A stretch of DNA of 64,000 nucleotides, taken from Mycobacteroides saopaulense (GTDB lineage: Bacteria; Actinomycetota; Actinomycetes; Mycobacteriales; Mycobacteriaceae). Of the stretch, positions 1 through 8,255 are shown one piece after another. Position numbers and translations under genes: made by a program. How positions within the stretch are numbered: position 1 is the first letter of the stretch; every line of letters begins with the position of its first letter. The stretch lies in the NCBI RefSeq assembly GCF_001456355.1, contig NZ_CP010271.1:558001-622000 (forward strand). Direction: 5' to 3'. Below the pieces are notes generated by a model that made no database searches, was not told the DNA's origin, and saw only the letters and a list, made by a program, of their open reading frames with translations.

Positions 1-730
1 GGTCGGCTTGCGCGCCGAATTCTTCCAGCACGGAAAGGAATTGATCGACGTCATCGGCGACGGTCGGCGCCAGCACGGCGTCGGCGCCTGCTTCCTGGAC
101 GGCCGCGGCCAGCATGACCGCGTTGGATTCGTAGATTTGTCCCGGCTTCAGTGGTGTGCCCGGAGGTACCAACTCGCTGCCCGTCGAGGCGATGACCACG
201 CGGAGGCGCGGGTGCACGGTGAGCTCTTCCAGGCCGAGCGCCGCCGCTAGGCCCAGCGCCGGTGCGGTGAGTCGGGTGCCGACGGCCAACACCGTGTCGC
301 CCGCCCGAACGTCCTCACCTGCGCGTCGGACGTGCTGCCCGGCCCGGGGTTCCTCGGTGATGATCACCGTCCCGGTACCGCCGTCGGTGACCTCGACGGG
401 CACCACCGCGGTGGCTCCGGCGGGAACGGGCGCCCCCGTCATGATGCGGTGTGCGGTGCCGGGCTTGAGGGTCAGTTCGTCGGTGCGCCCGGCCGGGATG
501 TCCTCGGTGACCGGCAGTGTCACCGGGTTGGTCGGGGAAGCCCCCGCGAGGTCTTCGTACCGCACCGCGTAGCCGTCCATCGCCGAGTTGTCGAACACGG
601 GCAGATTCAGCGGTGCCACGACATCGGCGGCAAGCACCAGTCGTTCGGCCGCGCCGACCGGTATGCGTACGGGCGTGGGTGCCTCGATCAATTCGGCCAC
701 GACTTGCTGGTGCTCTGCGACGGAACGCAT
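1..730 (-). CDS. moeA: Molybdopterin molybdenumtransferase MoeA, N-terminal part (runs off the window)
   Basis: The reverse strand encodes 243 codons from an ATG at 730 with no stop before the window edge. The product begins MRSVAEHQQVVAELIEAP and contains FDNSAMDGYAVR (the DNSAMDG(Y/F)A motif of MoeA domain I), a GTAHRIMTGAPVP segment, and TGSELVPPG from the start of the MoCF-like domain. MoeA inserts molybdate into adenylated molybdopterin in the cytoplasm to complete Mo cofactor. The C-terminal part lies outside. It is divergent from the HAD phosphatase at 847. In M. tuberculosis moeA2 lies just upstream of an SDR gene and groEL2, and the same three genes occur here with extra genes between, so this is probably the moeA2 copy. 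Confidence 0.93.
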   Translation of the reverse strand, partial: MRSVAEHQQVVAELIEAPTPVRIPVGAAERLVLAADVVAPLNLPVFDNSAMDGYAVRYEDLAGASPTNPVTLPVTEDIPAGRTDELTLKPGTAHRIMTGAPVPAGATAVVPVEVTDGGTGTVIITEEPRAGQHVRRAGEDVRAGDTVLAVGTRLTAPALGLAAALGLEELTVHPRLRVVIASTGSELVPPGTPLKPGQIYESNAVMLAAAVQEAGADAVLAPTVADDVDQFLSVLEEFGAQAD

Positions 731-846
731 CGGCTCATTATTGCCCGAGCCGCCAGCGCATACCGCACGCAGGGGTTTCCCCGAATTGAGTGCACCCGGT
801 ATGCCCTCGACGTGCGGTGCCCACGGCATGGCGGGAAAATAGCGCT

Positions 847-1644
847 ATGACGGTCGGCGGAGTGCTCTTCGACATCGACGGGGTCCTGGTGACCTCGTGG
901 GAGCCGATCGACGGCGCGGCCGAGGCGCTCAAGGCCCTGGAGAGCGAGGATGTTCGTCGTTGCTTCTTGACCAACACCACCTCCCGCACCCGCGTACAGA
1001 TCGCCGAGTTGCTCACTGCCGCCGGGCTGGCGGTTCCCGCCGACGAGGTGATCACCGCCGCCATGCTGACTGCCGACCACGTGATCAACCAACATCCGGG
1101 TGCGCGCTGCTATCTGCTGAATGACGGTGACATCACCGCCGATATGCAGGGAGTCGACTTCGTCGAATCCCTCTCCGATGATCCCGACGTGATCATTCTG
1201 GGCGGGGCGGGCCCGCAGTTCGATCATGTGGCGCTGAGCCGGGTGTACGAGTTGATGGCGCAGGGGACTCCGGTGGTCGCGATGCATCGGAACGCGGTGT
1301 GGAGCACTCGCGAGGGACTGCGCGTCGATACCGGCGTGTACCTGGCGGGCATGGAGCAGGTGTCGGGGCGTAAGGCCGTCGCCGTCGGCAAGCCCGCGCC
1401 CACGGGATTTCAACTGGCCGCCGAGCGGATGGGCTGCGAGCCGGATCAAGTCGTGATGGTGGGGGACGATCTCCACGTCGACGTGCTCGCCGCACAGGTT
1501 GTCGGAATGACAGGCGTGCTGGTGCGGACCGGGAAGTTTCGACAGGACACCCTCGACAGATGGGCCGCCGATCAATACGCCATGCAGCCGGCATATGTCG
1601 TCGACTCGGTCGCGGATCTGCCGGCGTTGTTGTCGGCGCTGTAG
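847..1644 (+). CDS. HAD-IIA family sugar/phosphate hydrolase (LHPP/NagD-like)
   Basis: 265 residues from ATG 847, which puts the HAD motif I FDIDGVL at residues 7-13; the longer reading from 790 adds residues unlike the family. Motif II is FLTNTTSRTR (about residue 40), the conserved lysine is in AVGKPAP, and motif III/IV is VMVGDDLHVDV near residue 207. The large C1/C2 cap between motifs II and III and the GDD-HVD signature are typical of HAD-IIA phosphatases of the LHPP type (phospholysine/phosphohistidine pyrophosphatase-like). It is a cytosolic phosphatase of unknown substrate. It ends 15 bp before the VOC gene, so the two may be co-transcribed. Confidence 0.85.
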   Translation: MTVGGVLFDIDGVLVTSWEPIDGAAEALKALESEDVRRCFLTNTTSRTRVQIAELLTAAGLAVPADEVITAAMLTADHVINQHPGARCYLLNDGDITADMQGVDFVESLSDDPDVIILGGAGPQFDHVALSRVYELMAQGTPVVAMHRNAVWSTREGLRVDTGVYLAGMEQVSGRKAVAVGKPAPTGFQLAAERMGCEPDQVVMVGDDLHVDVLAAQVVGMTGVLVRTGKFRQDTLDRWAADQYAMQPAYVVDSVADLPALLSAL

Positions 1645-1659
1645 TCCAGAATCGGCGAC

Positions 1660-2040
1660 ATGATCGATCACTTCGGTATCAATTGTGCGGATCTGCCCGC
1701 GGCGGCCGCGTTCTACGACAAGGTGCTCGAGGTCCTCGGGTTCACCCGGCAGATGGATTTCGGGGTGGCCATCGGATACGGGACGGCAGGAAAGCCTGAC
1801 TTCTGGATCGGTGGTGGCGAGGTTGCTAACCGTCCCAATCGTGAAGTCCACATCGCTTTTTCGGCCGCGAGCACCGAAAAGGTCGACGAGTTCTTTGCGA
1901 CCGCCACGAGCGAGGGCGCCGAGGTGCTGCACGCGCCGCGGTTATGGCCCGAGTACCACCCCGGGTACTACGGCGCCTTCGTGCGCGACCCCGACGGGAA
2001 CAACGTGGAGGCGGTGTTTCACGGGGCAGCGCCCGACTAA
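1660..2040 (+). CDS. VOC (glyoxalase/bleomycin-resistance fold) family protein
   Basis: 126 residues. The N-terminal half starts MIDHFGINCADLPAAAAFY, the typical beta-alpha opening of a vicinal-oxygen-chelate module, with metal-ligand candidate His4. The C-terminal half has EVHIAFSA (His), YYGAFVRDPDGNNVEAV (Asp/Glu), giving the usual His/Glu metal-site pattern. It is a single-domain pair of beta-alpha-beta-beta-beta repeats of the family's usual length. The substrate cannot be read from sequence. The TAA stop overlaps by 4 bp the stop of the convergent small exported protein gene. Confidence 0.85.
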   Translation: MIDHFGINCADLPAAAAFYDKVLEVLGFTRQMDFGVAIGYGTAGKPDFWIGGGEVANRPNREVHIAFSAASTEKVDEFFATATSEGAEVLHAPRLWPEYHPGYYGAFVRDPDGNNVEAVFHGAAPD

Positions 2041-2408
2041 GCCCCGGGGGTGACGATCGGTGCCGATGCGGTAGCCGGTTTCCGGGTCGGTGTCGCGGGT
2101 TTGACGGCTGCCGCGCCATCGGGCATCACGATGGGCGTCGGCGTGGTGTCCTGCTGGTCGGCCGCTTCGGTATCGGAGTCCGGCTCGGGCGGCCAATCCA
2201 CGTTTGTGGGCGGCCAGCTCTCGGCCTTGTCGCCGCCGGTGGCGGCCGCGGGAGGAGCGCATCCCTGCGCTGCGCCGAAGTCGCCGGGACTGCAGTTGTC
2301 GGCCCGCGCCACAGATGGCGGGCAGGCGATGAGGCTCGCGCATACTGCGGTGGCGGCGATCAGCCGCGCCACCCGGCGCCGTTCCTGTCGAGTGCTCGCA
2401 GTGCTCAT
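2037..2408 (-). CDS. Small exported proline/alanine-rich protein (unknown function)
   Basis: 123 residues. The N-terminus has a basic stretch (RQERRRVARL) then a hydrophobic core and an AR-ADN cleavage-like site near residue 36, consistent with Sec export. The mature part has two cysteines (NCSPGDFGAAQGC) and a low-complexity tail rich in Pro, Thr, Ala and Asp. No domain recognised. The ATG overlaps the stop of the upstream MspA porin gene by 4 bp (ATGA), so it is almost certainly translated with the porin, which suggests a cell-envelope role. It could be a porin partner; that is inference from the operon only. Confidence 0.75.
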   Translation of the reverse strand: MSTASTRQERRRVARLIAATAVCASLIACPPSVARADNCSPGDFGAAQGCAPPAAATGGDKAESWPPTNVDWPPEPDSDTEAADQQDTTPTPIVMPDGAAAVKPATPTRKPATASAPIVTPGA

Positions 2409-3040
2409 AGGGAGAGGATGTCTCCGTACACGTTGACGCTGTCATCGGATTTGTCGGTGTCGATCATGGCCGTCGTGAAGAACCGGATGGAGACGGGCCC
2501 TCCGCAGGCATCCACTTTGACGTGGGCATCGTGAACGACGATCTCGCCGGTGCGTCCCTTGAGCGCCTTCTTGCCCAGCACGATGTTCTTGATGGTGCCC
2601 GGTAGGAGATTGACCGAGATGCTGCCGTTCACCTCGGCGTACGGGCCGATCATGGCCAACAGGTTGCTGCCGCCGGAAAAGCCGGGATTGACCCCGGCGT
2701 CGGCGCCGACATCGACGCTCCCGCCCTCGCTGAGGTCGATCTGGCAGCCCAACTGCAGCCCCATGACCAGCGTGCCGGAATTGACCGCAATGGCGCCGTT
2801 GCCATCGATGCTGGCGGCGGCCTTCCCGGTGACGAACCCTTCGCGGGTGAACGCCGTCGCGGCCATGTTCGGCACGGAGTTGATGGCCATCCGCGTCAGG
2901 GAGGCACTCAGGTGCCAGCCGTCGTCGGTGACGGCCGACTGGGTGACGTCGCCGACCGGCAGCGGGTCCGCCGCCGCTAGCCCCGGTCCAGCCAAGAGTA
3001 ATGAAATAACAAGGGCAACAAGAGAAGTAATTTTGCGCAC
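2405..3040 (-). CDS. MspA family outer-membrane porin
   Basis: 211 residues from a GTG start at 3040. The signal peptide is about residues 1-24 (hydrophobic core LVALVISLLLAGPGLAAADP). The mature protein carries family marks: DGWHLSASLTR near the N-terminus, an aromatic/acidic segment, the GLQLGCQIDLS region, and the C-terminal beta region ending in SVNVYGDILSL. MspA-type proteins form octameric goblet pores in the mycomembrane for small hydrophilic solutes. It is the first gene of a two-gene operon with the small exported protein. The 148 bp between it and the divergent SDR gene should carry both promoters. Confidence 0.92.
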   Translation of the reverse strand: MRKITSLVALVISLLLAGPGLAAADPLPVGDVTQSAVTDDGWHLSASLTRMAINSVPNMAATAFTREGFVTGKAAASIDGNGAIAVNSGTLVMGLQLGCQIDLSEGGSVDVGADAGVNPGFSGGSNLLAMIGPYAEVNGSISVNLLPGTIKNIVLGKKALKGRTGEIVVHDAHVKVDACGGPVSIRFFTTAMIDTDKSDDSVNVYGDILSL

Positions 3041-3188
3041 GAACCTGCCTTAGGTCAAGGGGTGGCCAAGCTCGATGATCCGCGACGAGCGTATTGACCG
3101 CGGCTGTGGGATTGCTGGTATCGAACGCCGGGAGAACTGTGAATGATCGGGGGTGGGCAGGCTCACTGATCTGCGGCAGGATGCAATC

Positions 3189-4103
3189 GTGACCGCACAC
3201 TGGACGACTGCCGACATACCCGACCAGACTGGACGCGTCGTCGTCATCACCGGAGCCAATACCGGCCTGGGCCTGGAGACGGCTCGAGCGCTGGCCGGCG
3301 CCGGTGCCCAGGTGGTCCTTGCGGTCCGTGATCTGGAGAAGGGTGCCGCCGCTGTCGATGAGATCAAGAAGACCGCACCCGGAGGCAACCTCGCGGTGCA
3401 GCGCCTGGACCTGTCCTCTCTGTCGGACGTCAGGTCCGCAGCTCGACAGCTGAGCGCCGACTACCCGCGTATCGACCTGCTGATCAACAACGCGGGTGTG
3501 ATGTATCCGCCGAAGGGCGCCACGGTGGACGGGTTCGAGCTGCAGTTCGGCACCAACCACCTGGGGCATTTCGCGCTCACCGGGCTACTGCTGGAGAACC
3601 TCACCGCCGTGCGTGGTTCACGCGTGGTCACCGTCAGCAGCAATGGCCATAAATTCAGGGCCGCAATACATTTCGACGATCTTCAATGGGACCGTAGCTA
3701 CAGCAGGGTGGGAGCCTACGCGCAGTCCAAACTAGCGAACCTGTTGTTCACCTACGAGCTGCAGCGCCGCCTTGCGGCGGCTGGGGTCGAGACGGTGGCA
3801 CTGGCCGCGCATCCCGGTGCATCGGGTACCGAGCTGATGCGGCATATCACCTTCGGCCCGGAGGCGCTCAGTGCGGCGGCGTTGAAGCTCGCGCAGAGTC
3901 CGGCGATGGGGGCATTGCCCAGTCTGCGTGCCGCCACGGACCCGGCGGCATCCGGCGGTCAGTACTACGGGCCTTCCGGCTTCGGAGAGCTGCGCGGGTA
4001 TCCGAAGGTGGTCAGGTCCACCAGGCAGTCACACGATGAAGCTCTGCAACAACGTCTTTGGTCGGTCTCGGAGGAGCTGACGGGAGTGCGGTTCCCGGTC
4101 TAG
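3189..4103 (+). CDS. Short-chain dehydrogenase/reductase (retinol-dehydrogenase-like), copy 1
   Basis: 304 residues from GTG 3189, chosen because it aligns with the start of the paralogue at 7366 (both read ..W.T.DIPDQTGR). Cofactor motif TGANTGLG at residues 19-26, NNAGVM, catalytic Ser (TVSSNGHK) and YAQSK (Tyr/Lys). It is a classical/extended SDR of the type annotated as retinol dehydrogenase-like NAD(P)-dependent oxidoreductase. It is strikingly similar along its whole length to the gene at 6455-7366, for example in LQFGTNHLGH and KLANLLFTYELQRRLA. The substrate is unknown. Its stop overlaps the convergent cupin gene by 4 bp. Confidence 0.9.
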   Translation: MTAHWTTADIPDQTGRVVVITGANTGLGLETARALAGAGAQVVLAVRDLEKGAAAVDEIKKTAPGGNLAVQRLDLSSLSDVRSAARQLSADYPRIDLLINNAGVMYPPKGATVDGFELQFGTNHLGHFALTGLLLENLTAVRGSRVVTVSSNGHKFRAAIHFDDLQWDRSYSRVGAYAQSKLANLLFTYELQRRLAAAGVETVALAAHPGASGTELMRHITFGPEALSAAALKLAQSPAMGALPSLRAATDPAASGGQYYGPSGFGELRGYPKVVRSTRQSHDEALQQRLWSVSEELTGVRFPV

Positions 4104-4603
4104 ACGAAGAAGTTGTCGTGACCGATGAACCACTGAGTCCGCTGTTCATCGGTCATGTCGGCCAGTTCGCCGAAACCTTCGAAGTATCGTTGCCGGGGAG
4201 CTCCCGGTGCGAACAACATCAGCATGGAAGCTGCCTCGCCCGAATCCTTTTGGAAGGCATGCAGACCACCCGGCGGCACGAACAAGAAGTCGCCCGCGGT
4301 CGCGTCAACCCACTCTTGGCCGTTGTACAGCCGCCATGCGCCGGACAGTACGAAGAACGCCTCCGACATCGCCTTGTGGAAATGCGTTGCCGCGCCGAAA
4401 CCTTTCACCGGTCCGGCATCGATCCGATACAGCCCGTAATCGCCGGCCGTCGATTGTTGAGTGGCCAGATAGCTGTATCGGACGGCGTCGCCGCCGTCGG
4501 GGGCGTAGTCGGGTGGATCGGTTGCCGGTCTGAACGTCGCGCTGATCTCGCCGGTGTCGCCGTGATACCGAGGTTCGGGGTATCCAGAAACGATCAGTGA
4601 CAT
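4100..4603 (-). CDS. Cupin domain protein
   Basis: 167 residues from ATG 4603 (MSLIVSGYPEPRYHGD); the longer open frame upstream to 4993 is the shadow of the helicase. The cupin motifs are THFHKAMSEAFFVLSG (motif 1, two His and a Glu) and GDFLFVPPGGLHAFQ (motif 2, His), so a metal site is likely. It is a single-domain cupin with unknown substrate. It lies on the same strand 19 bp downstream of the helicase gene and convergent with the SDR at 3189. Confidence 0.85.
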   Translation of the reverse strand: MSLIVSGYPEPRYHGDTGEISATFRPATDPPDYAPDGGDAVRYSYLATQQSTAGDYGLYRIDAGPVKGFGAATHFHKAMSEAFFVLSGAWRLYNGQEWVDATAGDFLFVPPGGLHAFQKDSGEAASMLMLFAPGAPRQRYFEGFGELADMTDEQRTQWFIGHDNFFV

Positions 4604-4622
4604 GCGCTCCACGCTACGCGCG

Positions 4623-6317
4623 TCACAGCTCCCGATGAAGGGTGCGGACTGCGACGATGCGTTCCTTGAGTTGGTCGCGGGTGGCCGCGGCAACGGGAGG
4701 CCCGCCGCACCGACGGCGCAGCTCGTTGTGAATCCAGCCGTGTGGCTTACCCGATTTAAAGTGTGTGGCCGATACCAACGCGTTGAGCTCGCGGCGCAGC
4801 TCGCGTAACTGGCCGTGCGTCGAGGTGATCTCCGGGGGCACCTCACCGGATGCAGTTCGCTTGGTGAGCTGCTCTTCTTGCCTGCGCCGCAACAGATCTC
4901 GCATCTGGTTCGGATCCAGCAGGCCGGGAATGCCGAGATACTCGGCCTCCTCCTCGCTGCCCGCGGGGGTCGCGGTGCCAAAGGACGCGCCATCGAAGAT
5001 CACCTGATCCAACTCGGCGCTGGCGCTGAGGGATTCGAAGCCCTTCTCTTCCTCGCCGGGCTCGGTGCGCTTACGCTCTACCGGCTCCTCGTCGCCCATC
5101 GGCTCGCGATGCGGCTTGCCGAGCACATGATTGCGCTGCTCCTCCAGCAGGCTGGCCAGCTCCAGCAGCGTCGGCACCGAGGGCAGGAAGATGCTGGCCG
5201 TCTCGCCCGGGGTCCGCGAGCGCACGTACCGCCCGATGGCCTGGGCGAAGAACAGAGGTGTCGAGGCGCTTGTCGCGTACACGCCGACGGCCAGTCGTGG
5301 CACGTCCACGCCCTCGGACACCATGCGCACCGCCACCATCCATTCGCTGGTGCTGGCAGAGAACTGGGCGATGCGGTCCGAGGATTTCGGATCGTCCGAC
5401 AGCACCACGGTGGGTTCGCTACCGGTGATTGTGGTCAGCAGCTTGGCGTAGGCGCGCGCGGCCTTCTGGTCGGAGGCGATGATCATCGCCCCCGCATCGG
5501 TCATGCCGCCCTTGCGTTTTTGCAGCAGCCGCGCGTGTGCCGCACGCAGCACCGCGGGGATCCATTCGCCATTGGGGTCGAGCGTGGTGCGCCAGGCGCG
5601 GGCGGTCTGCTCTGCGCTCAACGGCTCACCGAGGCGGGCGGCGTGTTCCTCGCCCGCACTGTCACGCCAGCGGGCTTCACCCGAGTACGCCATGAAGACC
5701 ACCGGGCGCACCACGCCGTCGGCCAACGCCTCGGAGTAGCCGTAGGTGTGGTCGGCCTGCGAACGCTGGAAGCCCGCGCCGTCGGGCTCGTAGTTGATGA
5801 AGGGGATGGGGCTATCGTCGCTGCGGAACGGGGTTCCGGTCAGCGAAAGGCGCCGGGTGGCGTCGTCGAATGCCTCGCGTACGGCCTCGCCCCAGCTTTT
5901 GGCATCACCGGCATGGTGAATCTCGTCGAAGATGACCAGCGTTCGGTGGTTCTCGGTGCGGACCCGGTGCCGCGTGGGGTGGCTGGCCACCTGCGCGTAG
6001 GTGACGACGACGCCGTGGTATTCCGAGGAGTTCTGTGAATCGGAGTTGCTGAATCTGGGGTCCAGTGACAGGCCGAAGGAGGTGGCCGACTGGGCCCACT
6101 GCACCTTCAGGTGCTCTGTGGGCACCACGACGGTGATCTTGTCGACGGTGCCATCGGCCAGTAGCTCGGTAGCAATGCGCAGGGCAAACCGAGTTTTCCC
6201 CGATCCGGGGGTGGCGACCGCGAGAAAATCGCGGGGTTTGGCGGCCAAATACCGCACCAATGCCCTACGCTGCCAGCCCCGCAATGTATGGGTGCTGGGC
6301 GCTTCTACAGCCCGCAC
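4623..6317 (-). CDS. Superfamily 2 DEAD/DEAH-box helicase
   Basis: 564 residues from GTG 6317, which has AAGGAG eight bases upstream. Walker A is ATPGSGKT (about residue 35), motif II is DEIHHAG, motif III is SLTGTPF, and motif VI-like is QAIGRYVRSR in the C-terminal RecA domain. The N-terminal LRGWQRRALVRYL resembles the Q-like entry of UvsW/XPB-type helicases. The C-terminal ~120 residues are charged (ELRRELNALVS, EELTKRTASGE) and contain GKPHGWIHNELRRRCGG, a segment seen in actinobacterial members. It presumably acts on DNA or RNA in an ATP-dependent way; the precise role is unknown. Confidence 0.88.
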   Translation of the reverse strand: MRAVEAPSTHTLRGWQRRALVRYLAAKPRDFLAVATPGSGKTRFALRIATELLADGTVDKITVVVPTEHLKVQWAQSATSFGLSLDPRFSNSDSQNSSEYHGVVVTYAQVASHPTRHRVRTENHRTLVIFDEIHHAGDAKSWGEAVREAFDDATRRLSLTGTPFRSDDSPIPFINYEPDGAGFQRSQADHTYGYSEALADGVVRPVVFMAYSGEARWRDSAGEEHAARLGEPLSAEQTARAWRTTLDPNGEWIPAVLRAAHARLLQKRKGGMTDAGAMIIASDQKAARAYAKLLTTITGSEPTVVLSDDPKSSDRIAQFSASTSEWMVAVRMVSEGVDVPRLAVGVYATSASTPLFFAQAIGRYVRSRTPGETASIFLPSVPTLLELASLLEEQRNHVLGKPHREPMGDEEPVERKRTEPGEEEKGFESLSASAELDQVIFDGASFGTATPAGSEEEAEYLGIPGLLDPNQMRDLLRRRQEEQLTKRTASGEVPPEITSTHGQLRELRRELNALVSATHFKSGKPHGWIHNELRRRCGGPPVAAATRDQLKERIVAVRTLHREL

Positions 6318-6454
6318 CCTATGGACTCCTTACTGATCGAACAGGAGCCTAACGCAAGGGATTACGGTGCTGCATCCTGACGGGCGTGGCGGGCACCGCG
6401 TGTCGTGTCACGAGGGTGACAATCGGCACGATGCCCGCCACGCCGCCGATCAGC

Positions 6455-7366
6455 TCACTTGACCGGGAAGATGACGTCGGTGAGTTCCTCAGATACCGAC
6501 CACAGGCGACGCTGCAAATCGAGGTCGTAGGACTGCTCACTCGATGCGACGACCTTCGGATTACCGCGTTGTTCCATGAATCCGTCCGGTCCGTAGTACT
6601 GGCCGCCCAGGGCGGCCGGGTCGGTGGCAGCCCGCAGCGTGGGTAGTGCGCCCATATCTGCGCCCTGGGTCAGCAGCGGTGCCACCACATCGAAAATGGC
6701 CCGGACCCACAGCGGAGAGTTGCGTGCCAGCTCGGTGTTGGAACCGCCGGGGTGGGCGGCCAGGGCCACGGTGTTGGTGCCCGCCAGGCGCCGCTGCAGT
6801 TCATAGGTGAACAACAGGTTGGCCAGCTTCGATTGTCCGTAGGCGGCCACGCGGTCGTAGTCGCGCTCCCACTGCAGATCGTCGAAATGGATCGCCGCAC
6901 GCAGGCGGTGGCCGATGCTGCTGACGGTCACCACGCGCGAGCCCTCGACCGGTAGCAGGCGCTCCAGGAGCAGGCCGGTGAATGCGTAGTGACCCAGATG
7001 GTTGGTGCCGAACTGCAGCTCGAAGCCGTCGGCGGTGGTCGACTTCTCCGTCCACATCACGCCGGCGTTGTTGATCAGCAGGTCGATCTTGTCGTAGCGC
7101 GATTTGAGCTCGTCACTGGCTCGGCGGACGGACTCCAGCGACGACAGATCCAAGGACTGCAGGGTGACATCGGCGTTCGCGTGTGCGGCCGTGATCGCGT
7201 CGGCCGCGGCCTTGCCCTTTTCGGTGTTGCGTACAGCGAGTACGACATGGGCGCCGTGCGCGGCGAGTGCCTTGGCGGTCTCCAGGCCCAGGCCGGTGTT
7301 GGCGCCGGTGACGACCGCGACGCGGCCGGTCTGATCGGGGATGTCGGTGGTGTTCCACTTCGTCAT
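6455..7366 (-). CDS. Short-chain dehydrogenase/reductase (retinol-dehydrogenase-like), copy 2
   Basis: 303 residues from ATG 7366 with AAGGAG just upstream. TGANTGLG cofactor motif at about residues 19-26, NNAGVM, TVSSIGHR (Ser), YGQSK (Tyr/Lys). It is nearly colinear with copy 1 at 3189. In M. tuberculosis an SDR of this kind lies between moeA2 and groEL2, so this copy (nearer groEL2) is the better positional match. It is divergent from the TetR gene at 7468 with a candidate operator between, which suggests the regulator controls it. Confidence 0.9.
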   Translation of the reverse strand: MTKWNTTDIPDQTGRVAVVTGANTGLGLETAKALAAHGAHVVLAVRNTEKGKAAADAITAAHANADVTLQSLDLSSLESVRRASDELKSRYDKIDLLINNAGVMWTEKSTTADGFELQFGTNHLGHYAFTGLLLERLLPVEGSRVVTVSSIGHRLRAAIHFDDLQWERDYDRVAAYGQSKLANLLFTYELQRRLAGTNTVALAAHPGGSNTELARNSPLWVRAIFDVVAPLLTQGADMGALPTLRAATDPAALGGQYYGPDGFMEQRGNPKVVASSEQSYDLDLQRRLWSVSEELTDVIFPVK

Positions 7367-7391
7367 GGGGGCTCCTTGAGTAACATCTTCA

Positions 7392-7417
7392 GTAACCGGG
7401 GCGGCTACTCCGCTTAC
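7392..7417. promoter_or_regulatory. Candidate TetR operator (imperfect inverted repeat)
   Basis: GTAACCGGGG (7392-7401) and CTCCGCTTAC (7408-7417) form a 10-bp inverted repeat with 8 matches and a 6-bp spacer. It lies between the divergent SDR (start 7366) and TetR (start 7468) genes, where an autoregulatory operator would sit. The spacing and size fit TetR sites; no binding data. Confidence 0.45.
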
Positions 7418-7467
7418 GACTATACGGAACGCACGCCCCGCTTTGTCAACGCTTCAAGGAGTGTGAG

Positions 7468-8031
7468 ATGGATCAACCCGCCCGTCCCTTGCGAGCCGAC
7501 GCTGCCCGCAACCGCGCCCGGGTGTTGGAGGTCGCCTACCAAACATTCGCCGAGGAGGGCCTCGGTGTCCCGATTGACGAGATCGCGCGGCGGGCCGGGG
7601 TGGGTGCGGGCACCGTCTACCGGCACTTTCCCGCCAAGGAGGATCTGTACCGCGCCGTCGCGGAAGATCGGATGAGCACGGTGATCGGCAAGGGGCGTGA
7701 GCTACTGGAGTCGGCCGATCCGGGTGAGGCGCTGTTCGGATTCTTGCGCGTGATGGTCGAGTGGGGTGGGACCGATCAGGGATTGGTGGACGCCCTGGCC
7801 GGCGCGGGCGTCAGTGTCGAAGCGCTTATCCCTCAGATCGAGGAATCCTTCTATGCGGTCTTGGGTGATTTGGTGCAGGCCGCCCGGCAGGCGGGGACGG
7901 TGCGCTCCGATATCGGGGTGCACGAGGTAAAGGCGCTCCTGGTCGGGTGTCAGGCCATGCAGAGCTACAACAAAGACGTCTCGCAGCAGGTCACCGACGT
8001 TGTCTTCGACGGGCTGCGGTGGCGTCGTTAA
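7468..8031 (+). CDS. TetR/AcrR family transcriptional regulator
   Basis: 187 residues from ATG 7468 with CAAGGAG upstream. The N-terminal helix-turn-helix is typical: ARVLEVAYQTFAEEGL, IDEIARRAGVGAGTVYRHFP and KEDLYRAV over residues 14-66. The C-terminal ligand domain is family-variable. It is divergent from the SDR at 6455-7366, the usual arrangement for a local repressor. Its stop overlaps that of the convergent anti-sigma gene by 4 bp. The inducer is unknown. Confidence 0.9.
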   Translation: MDQPARPLRADAARNRARVLEVAYQTFAEEGLGVPIDEIARRAGVGAGTVYRHFPAKEDLYRAVAEDRMSTVIGKGRELLESADPGEALFGFLRVMVEWGGTDQGLVDALAGAGVSVEALIPQIEESFYAVLGDLVQAARQAGTVRSDIGVHEVKALLVGCQAMQSYNKDVSQQVTDVVFDGLRWRR

Positions 8032-8255
8032 AGTTGCCGTTCCCGAAATCCGGCGAGCAGCCTCTCTCGCAGCGCCTCGCTGGGGCCGTCCTGCGGGATC
8101 TGGCTCAAGATCGCCACGGTGGATTTGTACTGGTTCAGGTAGTTCACGCATCCGTCGCACTCCAACAGGTGTGCCTCTAGCTTCGCGCGCTTGACCGGTG
8201 AGAGTGAATTGTCTAGGTACTCCGTGATCAGTTCGACGAGTTCGTCGCAGTTCAT
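8028..8255 (-). CDS. Zinc-finger anti-sigma factor
   Basis: 75 residues, soluble (no membrane segment). It carries the zf-HC2/ZAS signature HLLECDGC (H-x3-C-x2-C) at residues 29-36 with an earlier Cys (MNCDEL, Cys3), the arrangement of zinc-binding anti-sigma factors. The ATG follows the sigma-factor TGA with no gap (TGAATG), so the pair is translationally coupled. It likely sequesters the adjacent ECF sigma factor and may release it on thiol oxidation, as in RsrA-type ZAS proteins; the redox step is inference. Confidence 0.85.
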   Translation of the reverse strand: MNCDELVELITEYLDNSLSPVKRAKLEAHLLECDGCVNYLNQYKSTVAILSQIPQDGPSEALRERLLAGFRERQL

